56,108 nucleotides of DNA, taken from assembly GCF_009547075.1 (NCBI RefSeq), contig NZ_WIPH01000017.1:1-56108 (forward strand), given 5' to 3'. The position numbers were made by a program, and so were the translations under genes. This DNA comes from Gluconobacter aidae. Its GTDB lineage: Bacteria > Pseudomonadota > Alphaproteobacteria > Acetobacterales > Acetobacteraceae. A model generated the notes under the pieces. It had not been told where the DNA came from, ran no database searches, and saw nothing but the letters and a program-made list of their open reading frames with translations. Position 1 is the first letter of the stretch, and each line of letters starts with the position of its first letter. This document shows positions 8,474-16,350 of the stretch, piece after piece.

Positions 8474-8855
8474 GGCTCTTGATCGGCCGGTCGCCCTTGC
8501 AGCTATCTTCTCGCTTGGAGAAAGTGTTCTGGAGAACTGGCGCGGAGATGCACTGCCGAAGGAGCCCAACCATCGTTGCCCCGCTATTGCTGTCGAAGAC
8601 GACCTCTTTCCGCCTGAGTGGCCGAATGTGATGCTTGGGCCACTGACCGAAGATGAGAACCTCGTCATTCCGGATCGTGCGGTACGGATCGACCTAACGG
8701 CTGATAACGGCTGCACCAAACCCTGCTGGGCGGTCAGTGCTCTGCTTACCACCACATCTAAGCAACGTGTTACCGTAACAGGCAGCAAGGTGAGATCCGA
8801 TCAGCTTGCTGCCATCAGACGTCAGATTGCGCTCCTGGTGGGATGCGACGGCTAG
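8451..8855 (+). CDS. PemK/MazF-like growth inhibitor (putative toxin)
   Basis: The frame starts with TTG at 8451 and overlaps the antitoxin by 23 bases; no ATG sits near. The C-terminal half resembles PemK-like toxins seen in related plasmids: VMLGPLTEDENLVIPDRAVR, then NGCTKPCWAVS, then TTTSKQRVTVTG and a final I-R-R-Q-I-A-L. The N-terminal 40 residues do not show the usual start of the fold, so the toxin may be diverged or N-terminally altered. Family members are mRNA interferases. Confidence 0.6.
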   Translation: MTKLAEPKALDRPVALAAIFSLGESVLENWRGDALPKEPNHRCPAIAVEDDLFPPEWPNVMLGPLTEDENLVIPDRAVRIDLTADNGCTKPCWAVSALLTTTSKQRVTVTGSKVRSDQLAAIRRQIALLVGCDG

Positions 8856-9005
8856 GCAGATAGTCTCCGAGACGATGTGGGCTCGGAGCGACAGTTTCTG
8901 TCGGCGAGCACTCACAACCACCTCGAGCAAAATGTCTCCTTTGCCTACGGAGACGATGCATGCCAGACGAAAACGTATTTGACCTCCCGCAACCGGCGGA
9001 TCGCG

Positions 9006-9107
9006 AAGCGCGCCGATAATGGAGAGAAATGGGCCAACACAGGTCGGAAGCGTGAGCACTCAGTTATCGACTTTACAGCGTCCCCCGATAAATCAGTGAT
9101 GCTTCGG
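9006..9107 (+). pseudogene. Decayed fragment of a second MobF relaxase
   Basis: About 34 codons reading KRADNGEKWAN, then a divergent stretch, then VIDFTASPDKSVML closely match residues 93-126 of the relaxase encoded at 4808-8011. There is no start codon context, and the flanking codons do not match. This is a remnant of a duplicated or formerly resident relaxase gene. Confidence 0.7.
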
Positions 9108-9138
9108 TCGCTGCGGCACGTCTGGCTGCTGTTCTGGA

Positions 9139-9417
9139 TTATCGCCTCAGTATGGCTCTGTCGGCTACACCGACCTCAAGACCGTGCTCGGATTTCAGCC
9201 GATAGAGTTGCGCGCCCTGGCTCGCAAGGCAGGTCAAAGCGGGTGAGGCTGCAATGTCGGCGGCGGGCAGCGCTGGCCCCATCTCCGGCATAACAGGTAG
9301 CGGCCGTGAAGGGGGCGGGCCACCAGCAGCACGGATTGGCTCCGCGGCAGGGCAGGTCGAGGCTCCCAGGGCAACAGCCGGGAGCCCGAGCATCAGCATC
9401 GGGATGAAAGAGCGCAT
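9139..9417 (-). CDS. Small exported protein, unknown
   Basis: The start at 9417 has AGGAGG seven bases upstream on the minus strand. The 92-aa product begins MRSFIPMLMLGLPAVALG, a good signal peptide, followed by a Cys and a Pro/Ala-rich mature part. The lipobox is not canonical, so export is clearer than lipidation. It diverges from the next exported gene at 9553. A role at the cell envelope in transfer is possible; no family is recognised. Confidence 0.5.
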   Translation of the reverse strand: MRSFIPMLMLGLPAVALGASTCPAAEPIRAAGGPPPSRPLPVMPEMGPALPAADIAASPALTCLASQGAQLYRLKSEHGLEVGVADRAILRR

Positions 9418-9552
9418 GGGTTTGATCCTCCTGCGGACATCATGACGGGCGCACATGTGAGTGCGATCCGGGCGCGTCAATCAGGGTCGTGTTCGCACTC
9501 ACATTCGGATCGGGCAGACTATGGGGAGGTACTTTCTAAAGGATTCTGCACC

Positions 9553-10026
9553 ATGCGCTTTCGCTTCTGGCTCGCCGTCTGTGTCTCGCTGGCGGCCCCT
9601 CTGGTGTCCCAGGCCTCAGCGCAGCATCTGACGCCGGAGCAGCTGGACAGGCTGTCGCAGGAGCGTCAGTCGGAACTCGGTTCTCGCAACTGGGGTCCGC
9701 CCCCGACAGTCACGCAGGCCCCGCAGACGCTGCACGCCACGCCGGTTCCCGTGACCTGCCGCAGTCCCGCTCATGACTTCGAGCCGCTTTTTGCCGAGCC
9801 GCGTCGTGGTGCTGCCCGTGTCGGAACTGCCGCTCCGCAGATTGCGGTGACGGACACGGTCTTTCAGGGCTGGCGGCAGGTTCTGCGCTCGGGAACGACC
9901 TTTGCCTGGATTCCGGAGGCCGATGTCGTGGCCTATCGTCCGCTCGTGGACGGCGCGTCCCGAAACTGCGTTGTCACGGGTGAGAACGCGGCCGGCATGG
10001 TCCTGTTCGATTATCCGGCCAAGTAA
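9553..10026 (+). CDS. Exported protein, unknown (157 aa)
   Basis: The ATG at 9553 starts a 24-residue signal peptide ending in A-S-A-Q. The mature part is Pro/Gln-rich up to about residue 60 and then has beta-strand-rich sequence with two Cys, possibly an SH3-like fold. Its stop is immediately followed by the GTG of the lytic transglycosylase gene, so the two form an operon. I do not recognise a family; the context suggests an envelope component of the transfer machinery. Confidence 0.75.
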   Translation: MRFRFWLAVCVSLAAPLVSQASAQHLTPEQLDRLSQERQSELGSRNWGPPPTVTQAPQTLHATPVPVTCRSPAHDFEPLFAEPRRGAARVGTAAPQIAVTDTVFQGWRQVLRSGTTFAWIPEADVVAYRPLVDGASRNCVVTGENAAGMVLFDYPAK

Positions 10027-10743
10027 GTGAACGCCGCACGCCCCTTACTTCTCCTGGCAGTCGCAACCGCGGGCACCGTCAGTCTGGCTCGCGGGGCGGT
10101 TCCTGAGCAGATCGTCCCAGTCAATCCGGAACCTGGATCGCCCGTCTTCACACGGCCATCGTCCTCTACGACGACTGGCGGACCCACCGCCACATCCTCG
10201 TATCAGGGCGCATGGGGTACGGCGGACGCCTCTGCAACACTGATGGCCCAGACCTATGGGGCGGACGCGGTGGCTGCGGCACAGGCGGCCGGGATCAATC
10301 CGGACACGCTGGCGGCGTTCGGTCAGATCGAGAGCCATTTCCAGAATGTCGGGAATGCGTCCTCGAGTGCACAGGGGGTGTGGCAGGTCACGGACGGCAC
10401 CTGGAATCAGTATGCCTCAGAACTCGGTCTGAGCGCGGCCGACCGGTCCGATCCCGTGGCCCAGGCCAAGGTGGCGAGCGCCATCATCAGCGATTACGCG
10501 TCCGCCGTGAGTCGCTCGACAGGCGCACCGGCCACCGGAACGCAGGTCTATGGCGCCTACATGTTCGGCACCAAGGCCGGCGCGGCCATTGCAACCGAAT
10601 CAAATGCGAGTACGCCGCTCAGCCAGTATCTCTCCGCCAAGATGCTCGCGGCCAACAACATGAGTGGCTGGACGGTAGGCCGGTACCAGCAGACGGTGGC
10701 CAGCCGCATGGGCAGCGGGGCTTCGGAGGCCGTCACAAGTTGA
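10027..10743 (+). CDS. Exported lytic-transglycosylase-like protein
   Basis: The gene starts with GTG directly after the preceding stop. The 238-aa product has an N-terminal signal sequence and a Ser/Thr/Pro-rich linker to about residue 65. An SLT-type domain follows: FGQIESHFQNVGNASSSAQG near 98-117 has the catalytic-type Glu in IESHF and the S-S-A-Q-G-V-W-Q pattern of lytic transglycosylases. Such enzymes open peptidoglycan for conjugation pores or secretion machines. No other pilus or channel gene is present in the window. Confidence 0.75.
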   Translation: MNAARPLLLLAVATAGTVSLARGAVPEQIVPVNPEPGSPVFTRPSSSTTTGGPTATSSYQGAWGTADASATLMAQTYGADAVAAAQAAGINPDTLAAFGQIESHFQNVGNASSSAQGVWQVTDGTWNQYASELGLSAADRSDPVAQAKVASAIISDYASAVSRSTGAPATGTQVYGAYMFGTKAGAAIATESNASTPLSQYLSAKMLAANNMSGWTVGRYQQTVASRMGSGASEAVTS

Positions 10744-11120
10744 AAAAAGCGCGCCAAAATGGACACACTAAACGCCCGTTTTTACTCAATTTTTTCGCTG
10801 TCAACGCGCTTTCGAGGTTGTTACAGCGCCCGAACAGAGGCACGATGCCCGGATGTCTGGAGACGTCCCTGTGGGCGGCGCCAGCGAGTCGATCCAGAGG
10901 ACCCCCAATGACGTAGCGCCCACAAACCAAAAACCCCGCCTCCTCCGATCGCCAAATCGGAAGAGCCAGGGCTCCGGCAAAACAGTTGCTAGGTGAAGAA
11001 ATAGGTAAATTCATCTAGCGTCAGCTCTTTTCGAAACGCAAGCACTAAATTGCGAACGGGAGCGTTTTGTCTGGTGTCCGGCCGTGAGGTGGTTCCTTCA
11101 CCCCCAGACCGGACCGATCA
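10744..11120. other. Leader region upstream of repC
   Basis: No gene is supported. Around 10935-10975 there are imperfect inverted repeats (a ctccgat/atcgga type stem and a gccagggctccggc stem). In RepC-type replicons the region before repC often encodes a small antisense RNA that limits RepC synthesis. These hairpins are compatible with that but do not prove it. Confidence 0.35.
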
Positions 11121-12485
11121 ATGGAGCATTCTGCACAGACGCAGAGGGCGCAGGCCCCGTGCACACGGCGTGGCCGACGCCGAATCAGTGAGGCCATGCT
11201 GGCCGCACGCGACGAACTGACCACCCCCGTCCCGGCCGAGCCCGGCAAGCGGGATATGCTGAACATGCTGAAATCCCTCCGCGGTGTCCTGCCCGTCAGC
11301 CGGGGAGCAGCCTCAACGCTGATCATCATGGTGGAGAAAACCTCTCCAGACGCCTGGACGTCGCTTGAGACGCCCTTCATCTATGCGCACAACACCACGC
11401 TCATGTCCTGGACAGGACTGTCGCGCAGCACGCTGCAGCGGCACATCCGGGAACTAGCGGACGCGCGGCTTCTGGTGCCGCAGGACGGACGCAACGGACA
11501 GCGCGGCCGACGATGGCAGGCGGAGGAGGGCCAGACGCAGGTTGGCTTCAATCTGGCGTCCCTGCGATACCGCTGGCCGGATCTGCTGGCCCTGAGTGCG
11601 GAACAGCGGCGATTGCGCCAGCGCGTGTCCTTTCTCCGCGACAGCATTGCCAGCCTGAACGACACGGTCCGCGCCCAGGCCGAAGACCTCGGGCTTCAGA
11701 ATATCATGGAGCAAGCGACGGGAATCATGCGCAGCCGCCTGAGGACGGTGCAGCTCGGCACCCTGGAGGGGCTGTACCGGGAGATGCTGGCCCTTTCTGC
11801 GGCTCTGGCCGGGCACTGCGCCGAGCCTGAATCCGGCCTGGATCACGCGCCTGTGGAAAACGCTGTTTTTTCAACGTCGTATCCAGCAGAAATGAGGCCC
11901 ATGGGTCCTCAAAACGGGGCCCACTATACAGATACTAAAAACATTCAAACTTCTAAAAAAGTAGATCACGTAGCCGCCGATGGCGGCAATCGCATTGAAC
12001 ACATGCGGTGTGAAGGGCCGAGTTCCGGAACCGACCGTTCGAGCGTGTATGACCGGACAGCGTTGCGCGGGTTCAAGGGGACAGCGACGTTCTATCTCGA
12101 AATCTGCAGCAGTCTGCGGGATTTCTGTTCCACCGGTCGGCCGAGTGCCGAGCAGCTGATCGAGGCCGCTGAGTATCTGTCAGGGCAGGTGGGTGTAACC
12201 TGTCATGCCTGGTCGCAGGCCTGTGTCGTGCTCGGCCGATTGCAGGCGGCCGTCGCCGTGATCGTCATGGCGTCCAGGCTGGAGCGTGGTGCCGTCATCC
12301 GGTTCCGGGATGCCTATTTCCGCTCCCTGATCGAACGCGGGGCACGAAACACCCTGTTCCTTGATCGCAGCCTGTATGCGCTGCGGGATCATCGCACCCG
12401 GGAAGTGGGGATGTTGGCCGAGGCCGGCGTGTCACTGGCCGCCGTGGGCGTCGAGAGCCCAAAAACCCGGGCGGCGTGGATCTGA
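11121..12485 (+). CDS. repC: RepC-type plasmid replication initiator
   Basis: This 454-aa protein matches the RP-C replication initiator pattern of alphaproteobacterial plasmids. A central winged-helix-like region near 85-130 carries FIYAHNTTLMSWTGLSRSTL and a helix with RHIRELADARLLVPQDG. A long helical region follows at about 165-235. Family members bind the origin and recruit the replication machinery; the origin often lies within the repC gene itself. Here an AT-rich tract occurs inside the coding sequence at about 11922-11967. repA and repB partition genes are not in the window. Confidence 0.8.
   Translation: MEHSAQTQRAQAPCTRRGRRRISEAMLAARDELTTPVPAEPGKRDMLNMLKSLRGVLPVSRGAASTLIIMVEKTSPDAWTSLETPFIYAHNTTLMSWTGLSRSTLQRHIRELADARLLVPQDGRNGQRGRRWQAEEGQTQVGFNLASLRYRWPDLLALSAEQRRLRQRVSFLRDSIASLNDTVRAQAEDLGLQNIMEQATGIMRSRLRTVQLGTLEGLYREMLALSAALAGHCAEPESGLDHAPVENAVFSTSYPAEMRPMGPQNGAHYTDTKNIQTSKKVDHVAADGGNRIEHMRCEGPSSGTDRSSVYDRTALRGFKGTATFYLEICSSLRDFCSTGRPSAEQLIEAAEYLSGQVGVTCHAWSQACVVLGRLQAAVAVIVMASRLERGAVIRFRDAYFRSLIERGARNTLFLDRSLYALRDHRTREVGMLAEAGVSLAAVGVESPKTRAAWI
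11922..11967. other. AT-rich tract inside repC, candidate origin
   Basis: The stretch from actatacagatactaaaa through attcaaacttctaaaaaag is strongly AT-rich inside an otherwise GC-rich gene. In RepC replicons the origin maps to such a tract within repC. A DnaA-like word (tgtggaaaa) occurs about 70 bases upstream. Confidence 0.5.
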
Positions 12486-12486
12486 C

Positions 12487-12929
12487 ATGGGGCATGTTGA
12501 AAAGCCCACTCTTCTGCGCGTTCTGGATTGTCTCGGGGCACTGGCCGCTCTGGTTCTGCCGTTGTTTCTGGTGCATTGGCGCGGTATCGCCGAGGGCTGT
12601 CTGGATGGGCTCGCCGTCGGATTTCTGTTCCGGAGCACCCTGACCCGCGAGTGGTCCTGGTGTCGTCAGGGTTTCGTCTGGCCGGCCCTTGTCTGGTGGG
12701 CATGGCTGGTCCTGTGTTCCCTCCCACGTCAGGCGCCTGTTCCGGCCGACGCAACCGCCAGCCTCACCCAGGCGCTACTGGCCATCAGCTTTCCGGTCGC
12801 GGCGTTCGCTCTGGCGTTCTGGACGTTGCAGGATCTGCGGACCCGGACATGGTGTCGCCGTCTGGTGCTCGCCTGCGTGCTGTATCTGGGTGGGCAGATG
12901 CTGCTTCAGGCGGTCACGGGCCATAACCT
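12487..12929 (+). pseudogene. O-antigen-ligase-like membrane protein, truncated by IS
   Basis: An ATG at 12487, just after repC, starts a protein with at least four hydrophobic segments (near residues 12-30, 36-50, 60-80 and 90-110) and a weak resemblance to the N-terminus of O-antigen ligase family proteins. The frame runs into the IS5-family element at 12930 after about 148 residues, and no second half is found on the other side. The product is therefore incomplete; family assignment is tentative. Confidence 0.5.
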
Positions 12930-14213
12930 GGAGGGATCGAAAAACCGTTTGTTGATGTGCTTGGCTGATAATTTCAGGCTTTTGTCGATTTGATTGACGG
13001 TTTTTGCGATGGTCTCCGCTCCGCGTTTTGAGCAGATTGAGGGCTGTCCTCCGCGGGATGACTACGCGTTCAATCTTTCGAGGAAGAGGAAGCGGCGCAT
13101 ATTGTAGACGATATTGGCGAGCCCGATCCTCATGCTGGCCCGGGTGATACCGACAGTTCGGATGAATAGACCCATTTGCGATTTCTGATCGGCAAAGACG
13201 TGCTCGACGCGGGATCGGATCATCGACTTCCCTGCATTAGATCGCTGGATATGCCGGGGCATCCGTTTGAGATGCGGTTTTTTGCGATGAACCTTGGAGA
13301 CAAAGCCCTGCTTTTCCATGAAGTCTTCGTTGGCTTTTGAGCGATAGGCCGTGTCAGCCCAAACGCTTGTGGCCGTATTGGTTTTATCCAGCAGCCCCTC
13401 TCTCAACCGCGCGCCATCATTGGCGGCTGCATGCGTTGTTTTCCATTTCCGGATGAACCGGTATTTCCGATCGATAGAGACGTGCGATTTATAGCCAAAG
13501 AACGGAATGGCGAGATCCGTTGTGGGGATTGTTCCGTCATCCTGCCGTTTTGCTTTCGTGAACTTCAGCGTCCAGCGCGCATGGCGATCCTTGTGCGACA
13601 GCTTTGACGGCTTATCCTGCCAGTCTTCGGGAATACGTCCTGCCCGGAGGTCCGCTTTCTCAGCATTCGTATTGCGCTGCTTTGGAGCGGCTACCAATGT
13701 TGCATCCAGAATCTGGCCCGACATCGGCAGATAGCCCGCGTTACGCAGGGTTGTATCAAAGCGATTGAACAGACCCTCGATCGCTCCCACCTGCGTCAGG
13801 CGCTCACGGAACAGCCAGAGTGTTTTGGCATCAGGAACACGATCTGAAAGCCCCAGCCCAAGGAAGCGCATGAACGACAGGCGATCGTTGATCAGATATT
13901 CCGTCCGTTCATCGGACAAATTGTTGAGCGTCTGGATCACCAGGATCTTGAACATCAGCAGCGGATCAAATGGCGGTCGCCCGCCTTTGCTTCCGTCGGA
14001 ATACGCCAGTGCCTTCTCCAGATCAGGGCGAAACACTTCAAAATCCACAGTCCGGGAAAACGCTTCGAGCTGATCGCCAAGCCCGCTCAACCGGGCCAGC
14101 CGCTCTTCAACATCAAAAAATCCCGCCTGCTTCATCTTCCATTCCCTCAATCAATGCAGGAAAAATGGAATCACACAGGAACCTTCAAAACCAGAGGGTT
14201 TTTCGAACCCTCC
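12930..14213 (-). mobile_element. IS5-family element, copy A (complete)
   Basis: Ends are ggagggatcgaaaaacc at 12930 and, inverted, ggagggttcgaaaaaccctc ending at 14213. These ends recur in copies at 38453-39741 and 50455-51746. The transposase inside is intact. The right end abuts a partial copy of the same element. I could not identify a clean target duplication. Confidence 0.9.
13062..14135 (-). CDS. IS5-family transposase, copy A
   Basis: This 357-aa protein starts at MKQAGFFDVEERLAR. It has the N-terminal helix-rich domain with GGRPPFDPLLMFKILV (about 52-67), then the DDE domain: the first Asp in GQILDATLVAAPKQ, the second in VWADTAYRSKANEDF, and the Glu in RSRVEHVFADQK. The layout corresponds to the IS5 subgroup proper (related to E. 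coli IS5), distinct from the IS427-type elements in this window. All catalytic residues are present, so copy A is a plausible source of the other copies. Confidence 0.95.
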   Translation of the reverse strand: MKQAGFFDVEERLARLSGLGDQLEAFSRTVDFEVFRPDLEKALAYSDGSKGGRPPFDPLLMFKILVIQTLNNLSDERTEYLINDRLSFMRFLGLGLSDRVPDAKTLWLFRERLTQVGAIEGLFNRFDTTLRNAGYLPMSGQILDATLVAAPKQRNTNAEKADLRAGRIPEDWQDKPSKLSHKDRHARWTLKFTKAKRQDDGTIPTTDLAIPFFGYKSHVSIDRKYRFIRKWKTTHAAANDGARLREGLLDKTNTATSVWADTAYRSKANEDFMEKQGFVSKVHRKKPHLKRMPRHIQRSNAGKSMIRSRVEHVFADQKSQMGLFIRTVGITRASMRIGLANIVYNMRRFLFLERLNA

Positions 14214-14752
14214 CGGTTGAGAGAAGGGCTGCTGGATAAAACCAATACGGCCTCAAGCGTTTGGGCGAAGCCATTCAGGCTCCCGTCGATGCGTAGCATT
14301 GATGGGATAATGGCGGAGGGTGACACAGCCTACCGCTCCAAAGCCAATGAGGACTTCATGGAAAAGCAGGGCTTTGTCTCGAAGGTTCACAGAAAAAAGC
14401 CGCATCTCAAACCTATGCCCCGGCATGTCCAGAAATCGAATGCTGGAAAGTCGGTCATCTGCTCGCGTGTCGAGCATGTCTTTGCCGATCAGAAGTCACA
14501 GACGGGGCTGTTCGTCCGAACCGCCGGCATAACGCGAGCCACCATGAGGATCGGGCTGGCCAATATCGTCTACAACATGCGCCGCTTCCTCTTCCTGGAA
14601 AGATTGAGTGCGAGCGCGTAGCTATCAGCGGGTAACAGCCCCCGATCTGCTCAAAACGCAGATCAAAAGCGACCTAAAGAACCGTCTATCAGAACGCTAA
14701 ATGCCAGACATTACAGGCCAAGTGTATCAACCAAGGGTTCTTCGATCCCTCC
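14214..14752 (+). pseudogene. IS5-family element, copy B, 3' portion only
   Basis: This piece starts mid-transposase at R-L-R-E-G-L-L-D-K-T-N-T and runs to the element's right end (ttcttcgatccctcc at 14752). About 60 extra bases interrupt it near 14270-14328, between S-S-V-W-A and D-T-A-Y-R-S-K, without breaking the frame. The DDE glutamate region V-E-H-V-F-A-D-Q-K is present, but the N-terminal half and first catalytic Asp are absent, so it is inactive. It abuts copy A head to tail. Confidence 0.9.
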
Positions 14753-14756
14753 AGGT

Positions 14757-15005
14757 GGCTCGCATTCGCTTCATGCCTGGCTGCCCATGCCGGCGCTTGA
14801 TGCCGAACGCGTAACGGCGCGGCTGCTTCGCGCCGGTGTGGAAATCACGCCCCCCGATGCGTCTGCCGTCTCCTCGCAGGCTGACACCGGCCTGCGCTTT
14901 TGTCTCGGTGCCCCGGAAAGCAGGGAGGAACTGGAGCGCGCGCTCACAATCATCAGGGAGGTTATTACCGGGCACGGAAGTGCAGACCGGGACGGAATCA
15001 TCTGA
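14757..15005 (+). pseudogene. C-terminal fragment of a MocR-type PLP-binding regulator
   Basis: The frame reads LHAWLPMPALDAERVTARLL, then GLRFCLGAPESREELERALT and ends with a stop at 15003-15005. This is the typical end of the aminotransferase-like domain of GntR/MocR regulators. Everything upstream has been removed at the IS5 copy B boundary. MocR proteins control amino-acid or vitamin B6 related genes, so the lost gene could have belonged with the metabolic locus to its right; this is inference. Confidence 0.65.
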
Positions 15006-15447
15006 CCCGGCGTGCCCGTTGATGGCGTAAAACAGGCAGCTTGGGAAGAAAGCGGCATGTCCAGTTTCGGAGGTGCGTAAAAGAAACCGGACGTTAAAGA
15101 CGTATGTTTTGATGCCGATATGATCCTGTATCTTTGTTTTGAAATCGGAAGTATCGTGACGTTCATGAAGCTGACTTAGGTTCTTCACTTACAACATAGT
15201 TGCTACATATATCGGCAGTTTTATCCCGCTTTTCTAACCACACCAAGGATGGAACCATAGCCAGAAGCTCAAAACCGATGAGCTTTCCGAAGCTTCCATT
15301 TTACTTGCCGCTGATAGTTCTCAATCGCGCAGGTCCTCGACCTGCATATGTTTTACAAATTTCTGGTGATGGGTACCGAAGTGGCTTATCGATAAACAAT
15401 TCTGCCCTGATGGGGCAGCCGTAACTTGGCATAAGCGACGCAGTTCC
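15006..15447. other. Intergenic, no supported gene
   Basis: Only short open frames without domains or good ribosome binding sites are present. The segment probably contains the promoter of the LysR-type gene at 15448, but no motif stands out. Confidence 0.4.
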
Positions 15448-16344
15448 ATGTTTCCCGGCGCATTAAAAGTTTTTTTTGAAGTTGTTCAGGCTGGCTCGAT
15501 CCGAAAGGCTAGCGACGCGATGGGAGTTTCACCCTCTTCCGTTTCCCGACAGGTCGCCGTCTTCGAACGCCAGATGGGGACAAAGCTGATTAAACGTGGC
15601 CCTGGTGGTATTAGTCTCACCCATGCCGGCCAGCTTGCAGCGGCTTATGCGCGCAGTGTCGTGCTCGAGTTCGATGCCCTCAAGGCCGATCTTGACGATA
15701 TGCGTGGGAGCCGGCGGCGGCTGATCAGGATCGCAACGGTCGAGAGCGTCGTGGCTTCTGGTCCGTGTCAGGCCATAGCCGACTTCCGCAGACAGTTTGA
15801 CGATGTGACGTTCCGCCTGACGATGATGCCCGCGCCTCAGGTCGTGGAGGCAGTGAAAAAGGATCTGTGCGAGATCGGTCTTGCCATGAACCCTCGCCCG
15901 GACCCCACAGTCAGGACACTAGGTATCATTCCCGAACCCATCGTCCTCGCTGTGCCGGAGGGGCATCGCTTCCGGGACAGGTCATCGATCAGCCTTGCCG
16001 AAGCAATCTCCGGAGAAGTGGTGACGCCAGACGACAGTTTCGGGATCTGGAGGATCCTCGACCGGGCTTTGCGAGAAGCCGGTTTGTCCATAAGGCCGGC
16101 CATGATCGCAAACAGCTTCGAAGCACTTCGGGATTATGCACGGATGAGCGGATGCGGGGCCATCCTGCCGTCACGCGCTGCCAGCAGGGCGGGTGAACCC
16201 ACAACGCTCGTTCCCATTCCGATCGAGAGCGAGCCACTCATGTCGGGCGCGGTGCATGTCATCGCTAATGGCGAACGGCGGATGCCCCGCATTCTGACCC
16301 TGTTTGCGGACGTGCTTGTGAAAAGCATGCCGCTCTCGACATGA
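15448..16344 (+). CDS. LysR-family transcriptional regulator
   Basis: This 298-aa protein has the LysR N-terminal helix-turn-helix at about 3-62 (FFEVVQAGSIRKASDAMGVS, then SVSRQVAVFERQMG) and a periplasmic-binding-like effector domain from about 90. The gene ends six bases before the end of the oppositely oriented aspartate-dehydrogenase-like gene, so they are tail to tail. LysR proteins often control neighbouring catabolic genes. A natural inference is control of the locus at 16.3-26.3 kb, with an amino acid or peptide-derived ligand. Confidence 0.95.
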   Translation: MFPGALKVFFEVVQAGSIRKASDAMGVSPSSVSRQVAVFERQMGTKLIKRGPGGISLTHAGQLAAAYARSVVLEFDALKADLDDMRGSRRRLIRIATVESVVASGPCQAIADFRRQFDDVTFRLTMMPAPQVVEAVKKDLCEIGLAMNPRPDPTVRTLGIIPEPIVLAVPEGHRFRDRSSISLAEAISGEVVTPDDSFGIWRILDRALREAGLSIRPAMIANSFEALRDYARMSGCGAILPSRAASRAGEPTTLVPIPIESEPLMSGAVHVIANGERRMPRILTLFADVLVKSMPLST

Positions 16345-16350
16345 CGGCGC

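Noticed and set aside
12926-14756. Composite transposon with target duplication acct/aggt
   Set aside because: The flanks are inverted, not direct, repeats, and recur at copy C, so they are probably part of the element ends rather than a duplicated target.
15200-15424. 74-codon plus-strand frame before the LysR gene
   Set aside because: No ribosome binding site, domain or gene-like codon pattern.
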